From contig NZ_BMSX01000033.1 in assembly GCF_014649375.1 (NCBI RefSeq), positions 1 through 64,000 of the forward strand: 64,000 nucleotides of DNA. The letters are read 5' to 3'. The notes below the pieces were generated by a model. That model did not search any database. It saw nothing but the letters and a program-made list of their open reading frames with translations, and was not told the origin of the DNA. Origin of the DNA: Streptomyces aurantiogriseus (GTDB lineage: Bacteria; Actinomycetota; Actinomycetes; Streptomycetales; Streptomycetaceae). Of this stretch, positions 32,759 through 42,546 are shown one piece after another (within the stretch, counting starts at the first letter, position 1; each line of letters begins with the position of its first letter). A program made the translations under genes and the position numbers.

Positions 32759-34219
32759 GTAGGAACCGAACCTGCGGTTCTGCCATGTCCTGACGACCCA
32801 GGTGGCAATCAAGTGCTCCATCTCCGCCACGGTGATGCATGCGTCACTTTCCGGATCGATGCCGCGATCTGAGCTGTCGACGCCCTGGTAGCCCGGAAGA
32901 ATCCGGAACAGCAGGGACTGGATCGCGCCGAAGGCCCGCTCCACCGCCTGCTTGTCGGGCGGCCGCAGCACCCGACTCGGCCGGATCGTCGCGCCGATCA
33001 CCCGCTGAACCTCGATCAGGTGGTGATTCTTGTACACCGAGCCGTGGTCGGTGGTCACGGTCTCCGGGGCGAAGAACGGTAGCCCAGCGACCTTGCCATC
33101 AGTGAATTCCGCGATCACGCTGCCGGGGACCCCGGGATAGGCCCACTCCATCTCCTCGCCCCAGTCCGGGCGCATGGGCAGCGGCATCATGACGTCCCGC
33201 AAGATCATGGCGACGTCTACCGAGGTGTCCGAGACCAACGTGAGCCGGAAAGCCACGATCGAATGCGTGTATACGTCCAGAGCCAGCGTCAGATGCACTG
33301 ACACCGGGTCGCCAAAGACCTGCTCACGGACTTTGACCGGGAGTACCGTCGTGTCGAGCGCCACTACTTGCCCGGGCCGACTGACCACCACGTGCCGACC
33401 TGTCGCCACCGCTTGAGCCCGTGCAGCTGAAACGGCAAAGCGCTGACGGGCTCCGGTTGATCCGAACCACTCCTTCCACACGACCCGGAGGGTTTCGTAA
33501 CTGGGTACCGGCTCGTCCTTCCCGAACTCCTCGCGTACGTACTGATGGATCAGCCGTTCACGGTCTTTTGCTGTCAGCTTGGAGCGGTGCAGGGTCTCGT
33601 GGCGTACCGCAAAGATCACCTCACGTACCGCGGCTGAGATCTGACGGCCGGTCGCCTCCCGCAGCCACCGGTCGTCCGCACATCCCACCGGCCCGAAGCG
33701 GCGGCGGTCCAGATCCCAGCGGATCAGAGTGCGGTAGCTGACCTTGTCCAAACAGTGGGCGGCGGCCAGATCCGGGTTGCGTATCGTGTCCTGCCGCAGC
33801 TCCCGCACCTTGGCATGACGGCGCTCGGTCAACGTGGTGGAGTTCGGGTCGTATTGCGGCTTCGGCTCTCCGGGGAGCGCGTTCAGCGGATCACCGCTGC
33901 GAAACCCGGTCTCCACCTCCCGCAAATGGTCCACCCGCAACATCACGAGGGGCCGCTTGCTCGGCGGCAGATCGAGAACGCCCTTTGGCTGCCGCCCGCG
34001 GCTGGCGGCCGGCAGGTCCTTCCTCGTTCGTGTCGACGGCCGGATGTTCGGATGGTGCATCAACTGCCGTACCGACGTCTTCCATGCCTCATGCTCGGGC
34101 CGGACCAGCACCACCTTTCCGACTTGGGGCTGAAATGCCTCCACTGTCCACGGCACGCCGTTCACGACGAACTCGTTTCCCGGCGAGAGGTCCCAGGCAA
34201 CTGCAGCGGTCACTGTCAC
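32738..34219 (-). pseudogene. Tn7-like TnsB/Mu-type transposase, C-terminally truncated
   Basis: A 493-codon frame with the rve integrase core: Asp in VVALDTTVLPVKV, Asp in TVTTDHGSVYKNHHL, Glu in DKQAVERAFGAIQSLL. N-terminal helix-turn-helix-like segments (SYRTLIRWDLDRRRFG) precede it. The GTG at 34219 overlaps the stop of the TnsA-like frame (GTGA), the usual coupling of tnsA-tnsB. The protein stops at RTWQNRRFG, and the next codons come from the IS701-like end, so the C-terminal domain that contacts TnsC is lost. No TnsC-type ATPase follows. Confidence 0.75.
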
Positions 34220-34580
34220 CAACTCCCGGTCGCCGGGCGGCGAGAGAGGGACAGGCGGATTGTGCTCGCGTCGGTCAGAGGGCCAGAAATCTGCAGGCCC
34301 AATTGGCGTGCCACAACAGATGGATCGCATGAGCCCGGGCAACGGCTTCCAGGCTGCAGCGCCCTACCAGGGTCCCGAACGGCTGTGGGCCGTCTTCTGC
34401 CGCCAGAAGCAGCTGCTCCTGTAGCCGCAGTGGGTCGGTCAAGTGCCTTCGTCCGGCGGACAGCGTGTCGATCAGGCCTACTACATGGTCGTGCCAACCA
34501 GCAACCACCGCGTAGGTGCCCTGTCGTACTGCCGTCGAGAGGCACCGCACTGGTGGTGAAGCAACCTGGGCACTGAGCAT
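34216..34580 (-). pseudogene. TnsA-like endonuclease subunit, C-terminal remnant
   Basis: The minus frame reads LRLQEQLLLAAEDGPQPFGTLVGRCSLEAVARAHAIHLLWH, then needs a one-base shift in the GCCAA stretch near 34315 to continue LGLQISGPLTDASTIRLSLS to a stop at 34216 that overlaps the TnsB start. This resembles the C-terminal winged-helix part of actinobacterial TnsA-like proteins; the nuclease domain is absent. The remaining 34581-34792 shows no gene. Confidence 0.45.
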
Positions 34581-34792
34581 GCTCTGTGTTTCTGGGGGAG
34601 GGGCTGTGACGGGCGGGAGAGGATGCTGTCCCGGGTCCGGGCCTGACTCCTGACACAGGACAGCGTTCAGCGACCGTGACCACTTGATGCGCGTCCTCGG
34701 TAAGACCGACGCAAGCCCGTGCGGTCGTGCCTCTCGTAGCCTTGGTGTGACCAGGCCGGTGGTGGGAGTAGCGCTGCCGAAGCCGCAGCCCG

Positions 34793-36418
34793 TCAGTGGG
34801 CTCGCAGCACATCGAGTGCCATGAGAGCCGCGTGGAGTTCGGTGCGCTGTTCGCCGGACTCCAGGTCGCGGTCGAGGAGACGCTCGATGGTGCGCAGGCG
34901 TTGGTACATGGTTTCGCGGGAGAGGCCGCCCCGGCGTGCGGCGGTGGTCTTGTTGCCGGCCGCGTCGAGGTAGTGGCGCAGGGTCGTCAGCAGGTCGGTG
35001 CCGTGCTGGGTGTCGTGATCGATGAGTCGCCCGAGCTGCTGTTCGGCGTACTCCTGGATCCGGGTGTCCTCGCGGAGGGCGTACAGCAGGCGTGCCAGGC
35101 CGATGTCGGACAGCTCGTGGAAGGACCGGTCTGGGGGGAGGGGCTGGCCGGGTGGAGTGGCCTCGGCGACGCGGGCCGCCTCGCGGAACGAACGGGCGGT
35201 GTCGGAGAGTTCCGTGATCTCCGAGCCGACGCTCACCACTGCTTGTGGGGCCAGGCCGAGTGCGGTGCTGCACAGTCGTTCGACGATGGGGCGCCAGGGT
35301 TGGGAGGGACGGAGAGCCAACAGGATGCCGAGGCGGCCGGGTGCCAGCTCGCCGACGAGGGCCGAGACGCCTGCCGTCCGGAGCTCCTGGAGCAGGCGGG
35401 TCTCGGTGTCGGTCCCCCCTCTGCCTGCGCGGAGGTCCACCAGGGTTGCGACGAACCGGCTTCGGTCGGTCGGCAGGCCCAGTGCGGCGCAGCGGGCGTG
35501 GGCGTCCTCGGCGGAGCGGTGGCGCTGGTCGACCAGGTCTCGCAGGGCGTTTCGGTGGGCGGTGCGTTCCCAGGGGGTGGAATGGATGAGGCGGGCGACG
35601 GTCAGTGCCATCGCGGTCCTCTCCAGCACGGTGATCTCCTCCGGCCCGAAGGCGGGGCCGTCGGCACGGGCCGGGAGCATGACCACACGGCCCCAGCGCT
35701 CGCCCTGGTACTCGACGGGTGCGGTGAGCCAGCCCGCCGGGCCGCATGTCGCCGTGTGGTCGTCGGCCCCGGTGGCTCTGGAGCGCTGTTCCCAACCGGT
35801 GAGCGCCTCCTCCAGCGTGCCTCCGGAGGGTTCGCAGATCAGTGCCTGGTGCACCAGGTTCTCCAGGACGACCGTGCGGCCGCTCATCTCCGCCGCCGCG
35901 CGCACCACGTCCTCCGGGCCGGCACCGCGCAGGGTCAGGGCGGTGAACGCCTCGTGGATGCGCTGGGTGCGGCGCATCGCGTCCGCCTGGTTGCCGAGCA
36001 GGAGGGCGTGCACGACTTGGGTGACCTCCAGGAAGTTGACGTCCTTGGCGAGGGTTACGAGGGGAAGGCCACGCAGGCGGCAGGCGTCCACGAGTGCGTC
36101 CGGCGGGCGGTGATAGCGACGTACGAGTTCGATGACCAGCGCCGCGGCCCCGACGTCGGCGAGTTCGTCGACGTACCTGCGCACGCCCGGTACGTCGTCC
36201 GGGAGCGGCATTCCGGTGGTCAGGACGAGTTCGCCGCCCTTGAGGAAGGACGCGGGGTCGGTCAGTTCGGTGATGTGGACCCACCCGACCGGCCGCTCCA
36301 GGTGGGCCATACCGGTGACGACCTGAGGCTGCCCGGCGGCCAGGACAGGAAGGGCCAGGACGTCGGCGACGGTGAGTGCGCGGGTGGGCCCATGGCCGGC
36401 CGGGTGGTTGTCGTTCAC
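34793..36418 (-). CDS. PucR-family transcriptional regulator
   Basis: A 541-residue regulator with the PucR layout: an N-terminal PucR domain (LTVADVLALPVLAAGQPQVVTG ... GWVHITELTDPASFLKGGELVLTTG), a central CdaR/GGDEF-like region, and a C-terminal helix-turn-helix (DLLTTLRHYLDAAGNKTTAARRGGLSRETMYQRLRTIERLLDRDLES). The GTG at 36418 has GGAGA 5 bases upstream; the longer frame lacks family sequence. It is divergent from the aminotransferase operon at 36663. PucR-type activators sense nitrogenous substrates, so it likely controls that operon. A weak GCCAC-N10-GTGGC symmetry lies at 36473-36492. Confidence 0.9.
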   Translation of the reverse strand: MNDNHPAGHGPTRALTVADVLALPVLAAGQPQVVTGMAHLERPVGWVHITELTDPASFLKGGELVLTTGMPLPDDVPGVRRYVDELADVGAAALVIELVRRYHRPPDALVDACRLRGLPLVTLAKDVNFLEVTQVVHALLLGNQADAMRRTQRIHEAFTALTLRGAGPEDVVRAAAEMSGRTVVLENLVHQALICEPSGGTLEEALTGWEQRSRATGADDHTATCGPAGWLTAPVEYQGERWGRVVMLPARADGPAFGPEEITVLERTAMALTVARLIHSTPWERTAHRNALRDLVDQRHRSAEDAHARCAALGLPTDRSRFVATLVDLRAGRGGTDTETRLLQELRTAGVSALVGELAPGRLGILLALRPSQPWRPIVERLCSTALGLAPQAVVSVGSEITELSDTARSFREAARVAEATPPGQPLPPDRSFHELSDIGLARLLYALREDTRIQEYAEQQLGRLIDHDTQHGTDLLTTLRHYLDAAGNKTTAARRGGLSRETMYQRLRTIERLLDRDLESGEQRTELHAALMALDVLRAH

Positions 36419-36662
36419 GGTGTCTCCATGGGGTCCCCTGCTCGAGCACGGCTCAGCGCCCGGGAGTGTCCGGCCACTGTGACAAGCGTGGCTGACCTGC
36501 GCAAGAGCGGTCCGTGAGCGATCGGCACCCGGCATGCCCCGATGAGGCTGACACAACGTCCGGATGTCGCGGCCCGACCGGACAGATCGCACGTTGGCGC
36601 ACCCCTGGTTCACGGAGATGCTCGGGATGCAGCAGACCGAACACCGAGGCCGGGAGACGAAC

Positions 36663-37931
36663 ATGACCGCACTGTCGCCGCACCTTCGCCAGGCCACGCC
36701 CGTGGTGGCGGCCCGGGGCGAGGGCGTCCACCTCTACGGCGAGGACGGCCGCCGCTACCTCGACTTCACCGCCGGCATCGGCGTCACCAGTACCGGACAC
36801 TGCCACCCCAAGGTCGTGGCGGCGGCGCAGGAGCAGGTCGGCCGGCTTGTCCACGGCCAGTACACGACGGTCATGCACCAGCCTCTGCGGCAGCTGGTCG
36901 ACAAGCTCGGCGAGGTGCTGCCGGTCGGTCTGGACAGCTTGTTCTTCACCAACTCCGGCAGCGAGGCCGTCGAGGCGGCGCTGCGGCTGGCCCGCCAGGC
37001 CACCGGCCGCCCCAACGTCATCGTCTGCCACGGCGGCTTCCACGGCCGTACCGTGGCCGCCGCCTCGATGACCACCTCCGGCACGCGCTTCCGCTCCGGT
37101 TTCTCGCCGCTGATGAGCGGTGTGGTCGTCACCCCGTTCCCTTCGGCCTACCGCTACGGCTGGGACGAGGAGACCGCCACCCGCTTCGCGCTCCGTGAGC
37201 TGGACTACACGCTGCAGACGATCTCGTCGCCCGCCGACACGGCCGCGATCATCGTCGAGCCGGTGCTCGGCGAGGGCGGGTATGTGCCCGCGACCCGCGC
37301 ATTCATGGAGGGCCTGCGGGAGCGCGCGGACCGCCACGGCTTCCTGCTGATCCTCGACGAGGTGCAGACCGGCGTCGGCCGCACCGGCCGCTTCTGGGGC
37401 CACGACCACTTCGGCGTCACCCCCGACATCCTCGTCACCGCCAAGGGCCTGGCCAGTGGCTTCCCGCTGTCCGGCATCGCCGCCTCCGAGGAGCTGATGG
37501 CCAAGGCGTGGCCGGGCTCGCAGGGCGGGACGTACGGCGCCAACGCCGTGGCTTGTGCGGCGGCCGTCGCCACCCTCGACGTCGTACGCGGCGAGAAGCT
37601 CGTCGAGAACGCCGAGGCGATGGGCAAGCGGCTGCGCCACGGCCTGGAGGCGGTGGCCGACCGGACCCCGGCCATCGGGGACGTACGCGGCCTGGGGCTG
37701 ATGCTGGCCACCGAGTTCGTCACGGAGGACGGCAGCCCCGACCCGGAGACCGCCGCTCGGGTCCAGCGCGCGGCGGTGGACGAAGGGCTGCTCCTGCTGC
37801 TGTGCGGGGCCTGGAACCAGGTCGTGCGGATGATCCCGGCGCTCGTCATCGACGAGGCGGCGGTGGACGAGGGCCTTCAGGCGTGGGCGACCGCGGTGGA
37901 GGCAGGCACATCGGGAGCGTCGGCACGATGA
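36663..37931 (+). CDS. class-III PLP aminotransferase (4-aminobutyrate aminotransferase-like)
   Basis: A 422-residue class-III aminotransferase. Visible motifs: DFTAGIGVTSTGHCHPKV, FFTNSGSEAVEAALRLAR, the PLP-contact GGFHGRT, ILDEVQTGVGRTGRFWG with the conserved Asp, and the PLP Lys in LVTAKGLASGFPLSG. Such enzymes move amino groups from omega-amino acids or polyamines to 2-oxoglutarate or pyruvate, giving a semialdehyde. The ATG at 36663 has GGGAG upstream. It overlaps the next gene by ATGA and is in one operon with a semialdehyde dehydrogenase, which supports a GABA-like substrate. Confidence 0.92.
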   Translation: MTALSPHLRQATPVVAARGEGVHLYGEDGRRYLDFTAGIGVTSTGHCHPKVVAAAQEQVGRLVHGQYTTVMHQPLRQLVDKLGEVLPVGLDSLFFTNSGSEAVEAALRLARQATGRPNVIVCHGGFHGRTVAAASMTTSGTRFRSGFSPLMSGVVVTPFPSAYRYGWDEETATRFALRELDYTLQTISSPADTAAIIVEPVLGEGGYVPATRAFMEGLRERADRHGFLLILDEVQTGVGRTGRFWGHDHFGVTPDILVTAKGLASGFPLSGIAASEELMAKAWPGSQGGTYGANAVACAAAVATLDVVRGEKLVENAEAMGKRLRHGLEAVADRTPAIGDVRGLGLMLATEFVTEDGSPDPETAARVQRAAVDEGLLLLLCGAWNQVVRMIPALVIDEAAVDEGLQAWATAVEAGTSGASAR

Positions 37932-40804
37932 GTGAAAGCGTGGCGTGGCTGACCGCCCGGCTCGCCGAGACGGCTCCGGGCCTGCGGGTGGAATCCGGTG
38001 CGGGCGCCCTCGGCCAGTACGCCTACGACGCCTCCAACTACCGCGTCCCTCCGCGGGCCGTGGCCTTCCCCCGCTCCACCGGCGACGTGGTCGCGGTGCT
38101 GCGGGCCTGCAAGGAGACGGGCGTCCCGCTCACCGCCCGCGGCGGCGGCACCAGCATGGCCGGCAACGCGATCGGGCCGGGAGTGGTCCTGGACTTCTCC
38201 CGGTACATGAACCGAATCCTGGACATCGACCCGGCCGCCGGGACCGCGCGTGTCCAGGCCGGAGTCGTCCTCGACGCGCTGCAGAGCGCCACCGCCCTGC
38301 ACGGGCTCTCCTTCGGCCCCGACCCGTCCTCGCACAGCCGCTGCACCCTCGGCGGCATGATCGGCAACGACGCGTGCGGGAACAGGTCCGTGCGGCACGG
38401 GAGGACCAGCAGCCACATCGAGGCGCTGGAGATCGTGACGGCCGACGGCGTGCGGGCCGTCGCCGACCGCACCGGCCTGCACCCGGTCGACCCGGGCGAC
38501 ACCGACCACGTCGCCCGCCTCGAAGCGGACGTACGACGCCTGATCGGCGACAACCTGGCGCCGATCCGGACCGAGCTGGGCCGCGTCCCGCGTCAGGTCT
38601 CCGGCTACCAGCTGCACCACCTGCTGCCGGAGCACGGCTTCGACATGGCCCGCGCCCTGGTGGGCACCGAGGGCTCCTGTGCGGTCGTCACCGCAGCGAC
38701 GGTCCGCCTGGTGGCGACCGCACAGGCTTCCGCGCTGCTCACGCTCGGCTACGACGACGTCGTCGACGCGGCCGAGGACGTGCCGGAGATCCTGCGCTGG
38801 AATCCGACCGCGGTGGAGGGCATGGACGAGGCGATCGTCGCCACCATGCGCGCCCGGCGCGGCCCGGATTCCGTGACCGGACTGCCCGAGGGGCGGGCCT
38901 GGCTGTACGTCGAACTCGACGGCGACGACCAGGCCACGGTGAACACCCGTGCCGCCGAACTGCTGGACGCGCTCAAGGCGCAGGGCCGGATGACCGGTGG
39001 GCGGGTCGTGGAGAGCGCTGCCGAGCGGCGCTCGCTGTGGAGGGTCCGCGAGGACGGGGCCGGGCTCGCGGCTCGTCTTGTGGACGGCGGGGAGTCCTGG
39101 CCCGGCTGGGAGGACGCGGCGGTCGCGCCCGAGAACCTGGCCGCCTACCTGAGGGACTTCCGCAAGCTGCTGGTCTCCCACGGCCTGACCGGGGTGCTGT
39201 ACGGCCACTTCGGTGCCGGCTGTGTCCATGTGCGCATCGACTTCGACCTCGCCACGGACACCGGCCGGACCGCGACCCGCCGCTTCCTCGGCGAGGCGGC
39301 CGCGCTCGTCGTCTCGCACGGCGGTTCGCTGTCGGGTGAGCACGGCGACGGGCGGGCGCGCGGTGAGCTGCTGGAAGTCATGTACAGCCACCGGATGATC
39401 CGGGCGTTCGCCGCCTTCAAGGAGGTCTTCGACCCCGAGGGGCTGCTCAACCCGGGCGTCATCGTGGCACCGGCCCCGCTCGACGCCGATCTCGCGCTGC
39501 ACCAGATCCAGCCCCTGGTAACGGAGTTCACCTTCCCGCACGACGAGGACGGCTTCGCGGGCGCGGCCCGCCGCTGCGTCGGCGTCGGTCGATGCCGCAG
39601 CGACGTGGGCGGTGTGATGTGCCCGAGCTACCGGGCCACGGGGGAGGAGAACGACTCCACCCGGGGCAGGGCCCGCCTGCTCCAGGAGATGGTGCGCGGG
39701 GAGACCGTCCAGGACGGCTGGCGCTCGACGGAGGTCCGCGACGCGCTCGATCTGTGCCTGTCCTGCAAGGCGTGCTCCAGCGACTGCCCGGTCGGCGTCG
39801 ACATGGCCACGTACAAGGCCGAGTTCCTGCACCAGCACTACAAGGGCAGGATCCGGCCCCGCTCCCACTACTCGCTGGGCTGGCTGCCGCTGACCTCCGC
39901 CCTCGCCGGATACGCCGCCCGCCCGCTGAACGCGCTGCTACGAGGACCGCTCGGCCGACTCCTCGCCCGTCTCGGAGGCGTGACCACGCAGCGCAGGATC
40001 CCCGCCTTTGCCTCCCGGCACGCCCTGCGCAGGGTGCTGCGCAATGCGAAGACCGGCGAACCGGCGGAAGTCCTTCTCTTCGTCGACAGCTTCACCCGCG
40101 CCTTCCGTCCCGAGGTGGCCGGAGCCGCGAGCCGCGTGCTCGCCGACGCCGGACTCCCCTGCACGGCGGAGGACGGCCTGTGCTGCGGTCTGACCTGGGT
40201 CAGCACCGGCCAGCTGTCCGTGGCCCGCAAGATCATGGCCCGTACCGTCGCCCACCTCGACAACGGCGACGAGCGGCCCATCATCGTGGCCGAACCCAGC
40301 TGTGCCGCCGCACTCAAGCGCGACGTGCCCGAACTGCTGGGGAGTGATGCCGCCCGTCGGGTCGCGGACCGCGTCCACACCTTCACGGGTGCGTTGACCG
40401 ACCTGGCCGCCCCGGACTGGAGCCGGCCCGCGTTGCCGGACAACGTCGTCCTGCAGACCCACTGCCACGAGTACGCCACCTTCAAGGGCCGTCACCCCGC
40501 CGACCTGCTGCGCCGGCTGGGCGTGGGCAAGGTCGACGAGGCCGAGGGCTGCTGCGGACTCGCCGGGAACTTCGGCTTCGAGGAGCAGCACTATGACACC
40601 TCGATGGCCGTCGCCGACCTGGCCCTGAAGCCACGCCTCGACGGCATCGACCAGGACACGCCGACCGTCGTCGTGGCCGACGGCTTCAGCTGCGCCACCC
40701 AGATCGACCACCTCGCCGGGGACCGAGGCATCCGTGCCCTGCACCTCGCGGAACTACTCGACCCCGCCGCCGATCAAGCCGCTCAACCAGGAGAGACGTC
40801 ATGA
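37928..40804 (+). CDS. FAD-linked D-2-hydroxyacid dehydrogenase with Fe-S/CCG C-terminal half (YdiJ-like)
   Basis: A 958-residue fusion. The N-terminal half is a PCMH-type FAD-binding domain (LTARGGGTSMAGNAIGPGVVLDFSRYMN, GGMIGNDACGNRSVRHG) plus the FAD-oxidase C domain (GHFGAGCVHVRIDFDL, LSGEHGDGRARGEL). The C-terminal half holds two 4Fe-4S motifs (CVGVGRCRSDVGGVMCPSY and CLSCKACSSDCPVGVDM) and two CCG domains (DGLCCGLTWVS and EAEGCCGLAGNFGFE). E. coli YdiJ, a D-2-hydroxyglutarate dehydrogenase, has this layout. It would pass electrons from a D-2-hydroxy acid to the quinone pool. Start and stop overlap both neighbours (ATGA), showing tight coupling. Confidence 0.9.
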   Translation: MSESVAWLTARLAETAPGLRVESGAGALGQYAYDASNYRVPPRAVAFPRSTGDVVAVLRACKETGVPLTARGGGTSMAGNAIGPGVVLDFSRYMNRILDIDPAAGTARVQAGVVLDALQSATALHGLSFGPDPSSHSRCTLGGMIGNDACGNRSVRHGRTSSHIEALEIVTADGVRAVADRTGLHPVDPGDTDHVARLEADVRRLIGDNLAPIRTELGRVPRQVSGYQLHHLLPEHGFDMARALVGTEGSCAVVTAATVRLVATAQASALLTLGYDDVVDAAEDVPEILRWNPTAVEGMDEAIVATMRARRGPDSVTGLPEGRAWLYVELDGDDQATVNTRAAELLDALKAQGRMTGGRVVESAAERRSLWRVREDGAGLAARLVDGGESWPGWEDAAVAPENLAAYLRDFRKLLVSHGLTGVLYGHFGAGCVHVRIDFDLATDTGRTATRRFLGEAAALVVSHGGSLSGEHGDGRARGELLEVMYSHRMIRAFAAFKEVFDPEGLLNPGVIVAPAPLDADLALHQIQPLVTEFTFPHDEDGFAGAARRCVGVGRCRSDVGGVMCPSYRATGEENDSTRGRARLLQEMVRGETVQDGWRSTEVRDALDLCLSCKACSSDCPVGVDMATYKAEFLHQHYKGRIRPRSHYSLGWLPLTSALAGYAARPLNALLRGPLGRLLARLGGVTTQRRIPAFASRHALRRVLRNAKTGEPAEVLLFVDSFTRAFRPEVAGAASRVLADAGLPCTAEDGLCCGLTWVSTGQLSVARKIMARTVAHLDNGDERPIIVAEPSCAAALKRDVPELLGSDAARRVADRVHTFTGALTDLAAPDWSRPALPDNVVLQTHCHEYATFKGRHPADLLRRLGVGKVDEAEGCCGLAGNFGFEEQHYDTSMAVADLALKPRLDGIDQDTPTVVVADGFSCATQIDHLAGDRGIRALHLAELLDPAADQAAQPGETS

Positions 40805-42240
40805 CCGACACACCCACGCAGTTGTTCATCGGCGGGTCCTGGGGGGACGCCGCGGACGGTGCCACCATGCCCGTCGACGACCCCGCGACCGGCGAGATCC
40901 TCTGTCATGTCGCCGACGCGGGACCGAAGGACGCCCGGCTCGCGGAGGACGCGGCCGTCCAGGCACAGGAGGAGTGGGCCCGTACGGCGCCCCGCGCACG
41001 CAGTGAGATATTGCGGCGTGCCTACGAGATCATCCTCGAGCGCACCGACGACCTCGCCCACCTCATGACGTCCGAGATGGGCAAGCCGCTCGCCGAGGCC
41101 AGGGGAGAGGTGGCGTACGCGGCCGAGTTCTTCCGCTGGTTCTCCGAGGAGGCCGTACGCATCGACGGCGGCGGCGGAATCCTGCCCGACGGCCGCAACC
41201 GCATGCTGCTCTCCCGCCGCCCGGTCGGCCCCTGCCTGCTGATCACCCCGTGGAACTTCCCGCTGGCCATGGGCACCCGCAAGATCGGACCCGCCATCGC
41301 GGCCGGCTGCACGATGGTGCTCAAGCCGGCCCCACAGACCCCTCTCTCCAGCCTCGCCCTCGCCGCGATCCTCAAGGAGGCCGGGCTGCCGGACGGCGTG
41401 CTGAACGTCGTCACCACCTCCCGTGCGGGGGAGGTGTGCGAACCGCTCCTGCGCGGCGGGCGGATTCGCAAGCTCTCCTTCACCGGCTCCACGCAGGTCG
41501 GGCGGCTGCTGCTGGCCCAGTGCGCGGACACGGTCGTACGGACCTCGATGGAGCTGGGCGGCAACGCGCCGTTCATCGTCTTCGAGGACGCCGACCTGGA
41601 CGTGGCCGTGGACGGCGCGATGGTCGCGAAGATGCGCAACATGGGCGAGGCGTGCACAGCCGCGAACCGCTTCTTCGTGCACCGGTCGGTCGCGGAGGAG
41701 TTCGGGCGGCGGCTGGCCGAGCGCATGGGCACGCTCGTCGTGGGGCCCGGCACCCGGGACGGGGTCGATGTCGGCCCGCTGATCGACGCGGCCGGGCGGG
41801 CCAAGGTGGCGGAGCTGGTCGACGACGCGGTGGAGCGCGGCGCCCGGGTGCTCGTCGGCGGCCGCACGCCCGAGGGTCCGGGCTGCTTCTACCCGCCTAC
41901 CGTGCTCACCGACGTCGACCCTGGCAGCCACCTGATGGACACGGAGATCTTCGGCCCGGTGGCGGCGATCCTCACCTTCGACGACGAGGACGAGGTGATC
42001 CGCCGCGCCAACGACACCCCCTGGGGCCTCGTCGGCTACGTCTTCACCGAGGGCCTCGACCGCGCCCTGCGCGTCAGCGAACGCCTGGAGGTCGGCATGG
42101 TCGGCCTCAACACCGGCCTCGTCTCCAACCCGGCCGCGCCCTTCGGCGGTGTCAAGCAGTCCGGGCTGGGCCGCGAGGGCGGCAGGGTCGGGATCGACGA
42201 GTTCCTGGAGTACCAGTACCTGGCGGTGCCCGTGCGATGA
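40801..42240 (+). CDS. gabD: succinate-semialdehyde dehydrogenase-type aldehyde dehydrogenase
   Basis: A 479-residue aldehyde dehydrogenase. TPWNFPLAMGTRKIGPAIAAGCTMVLKPAPQTPLSS (cofactor binding), FTGSTQVGRLL, ELGGNAPFIVFEDADLD (catalytic Glu) and GEACTAANRFFVH (catalytic Cys) match the GabD subgroup, as does the C-terminal NTGLVSNPAAPFGGVKQSGLGREGG. It oxidises a semialdehyde to the acid with NAD(P)+, completing the aminotransferase reaction of the operon. The ATG overlaps the stop of the flavoprotein gene. The symbol is given for subgroup likeness; glutarate semialdehyde is an alternative substrate. Confidence 0.88.
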   Translation: MTDTPTQLFIGGSWGDAADGATMPVDDPATGEILCHVADAGPKDARLAEDAAVQAQEEWARTAPRARSEILRRAYEIILERTDDLAHLMTSEMGKPLAEARGEVAYAAEFFRWFSEEAVRIDGGGGILPDGRNRMLLSRRPVGPCLLITPWNFPLAMGTRKIGPAIAAGCTMVLKPAPQTPLSSLALAAILKEAGLPDGVLNVVTTSRAGEVCEPLLRGGRIRKLSFTGSTQVGRLLLAQCADTVVRTSMELGGNAPFIVFEDADLDVAVDGAMVAKMRNMGEACTAANRFFVHRSVAEEFGRRLAERMGTLVVGPGTRDGVDVGPLIDAAGRAKVAELVDDAVERGARVLVGGRTPEGPGCFYPPTVLTDVDPGSHLMDTEIFGPVAAILTFDDEDEVIRRANDTPWGLVGYVFTEGLDRALRVSERLEVGMVGLNTGLVSNPAAPFGGVKQSGLGREGGRVGIDEFLEYQYLAVPVR

Positions 42241-42522
42241 CGGCGGTGGTCCTGCCCTGACATACGCCCCGTCGCGCACCGCGCGGGCCCCCCGTGCCCG
42301 GCTGACCTGTCCTCCTGGCCGGGCGCGGAGGCGGCCCGCCTTCGCCCAGCCGGACGGCCGCTTGCGGACGTGAGGTCGGGCACGGGGCGTACTGCGCGCA
42401 GGGTGGCCCGACAGGAGCCGCCGCTGCGGGGGTCCGCACCGGTCAGGGGGCGCGGGGCGTCGTGCAGCGCAGGGGAACGCGGTTCGGGCCGGCCCGCTGT
42501 CGTTCCCCAGTGATGCGCGGCT

Positions 42523-42544
42523 GCGCCGGGCCCGGGGCCGGCGC
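42523..42544. terminator. GC-rich hairpin next to IclR gene end
   Basis: GCGCCGG (42523-42529) and CCGGCGC (42538-42544) with an 8-base loop lie immediately beyond the stop of the IclR gene (ends 42547 on the minus strand) and in the 306-base gap to the convergent gabD gene. The rest of 42241-42522 shows no gene. Confidence 0.4.
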
Positions 42545-42546
42545 CC

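Noticed and set aside
34275..36449. A 724-codon minus-strand frame covering the PucR gene
   Set aside because: Most of it is the PucR gene read in the wrong frame; only its last about 100 codons show a possible TnsA tail, reported separately.
36473..36492. GCCAC-N10-GTGGC as PucR operator
   Set aside because: Five-base GC-rich arms are expected by chance in such DNA; only mentioned with the gene.
37877..39868. A 663-codon minus-strand open frame over the FAD/Fe-S gene
   Set aside because: Its composition (Val/Gly/Arg-rich, no motif) is that of an antisense shadow of the 37928-40804 gene.
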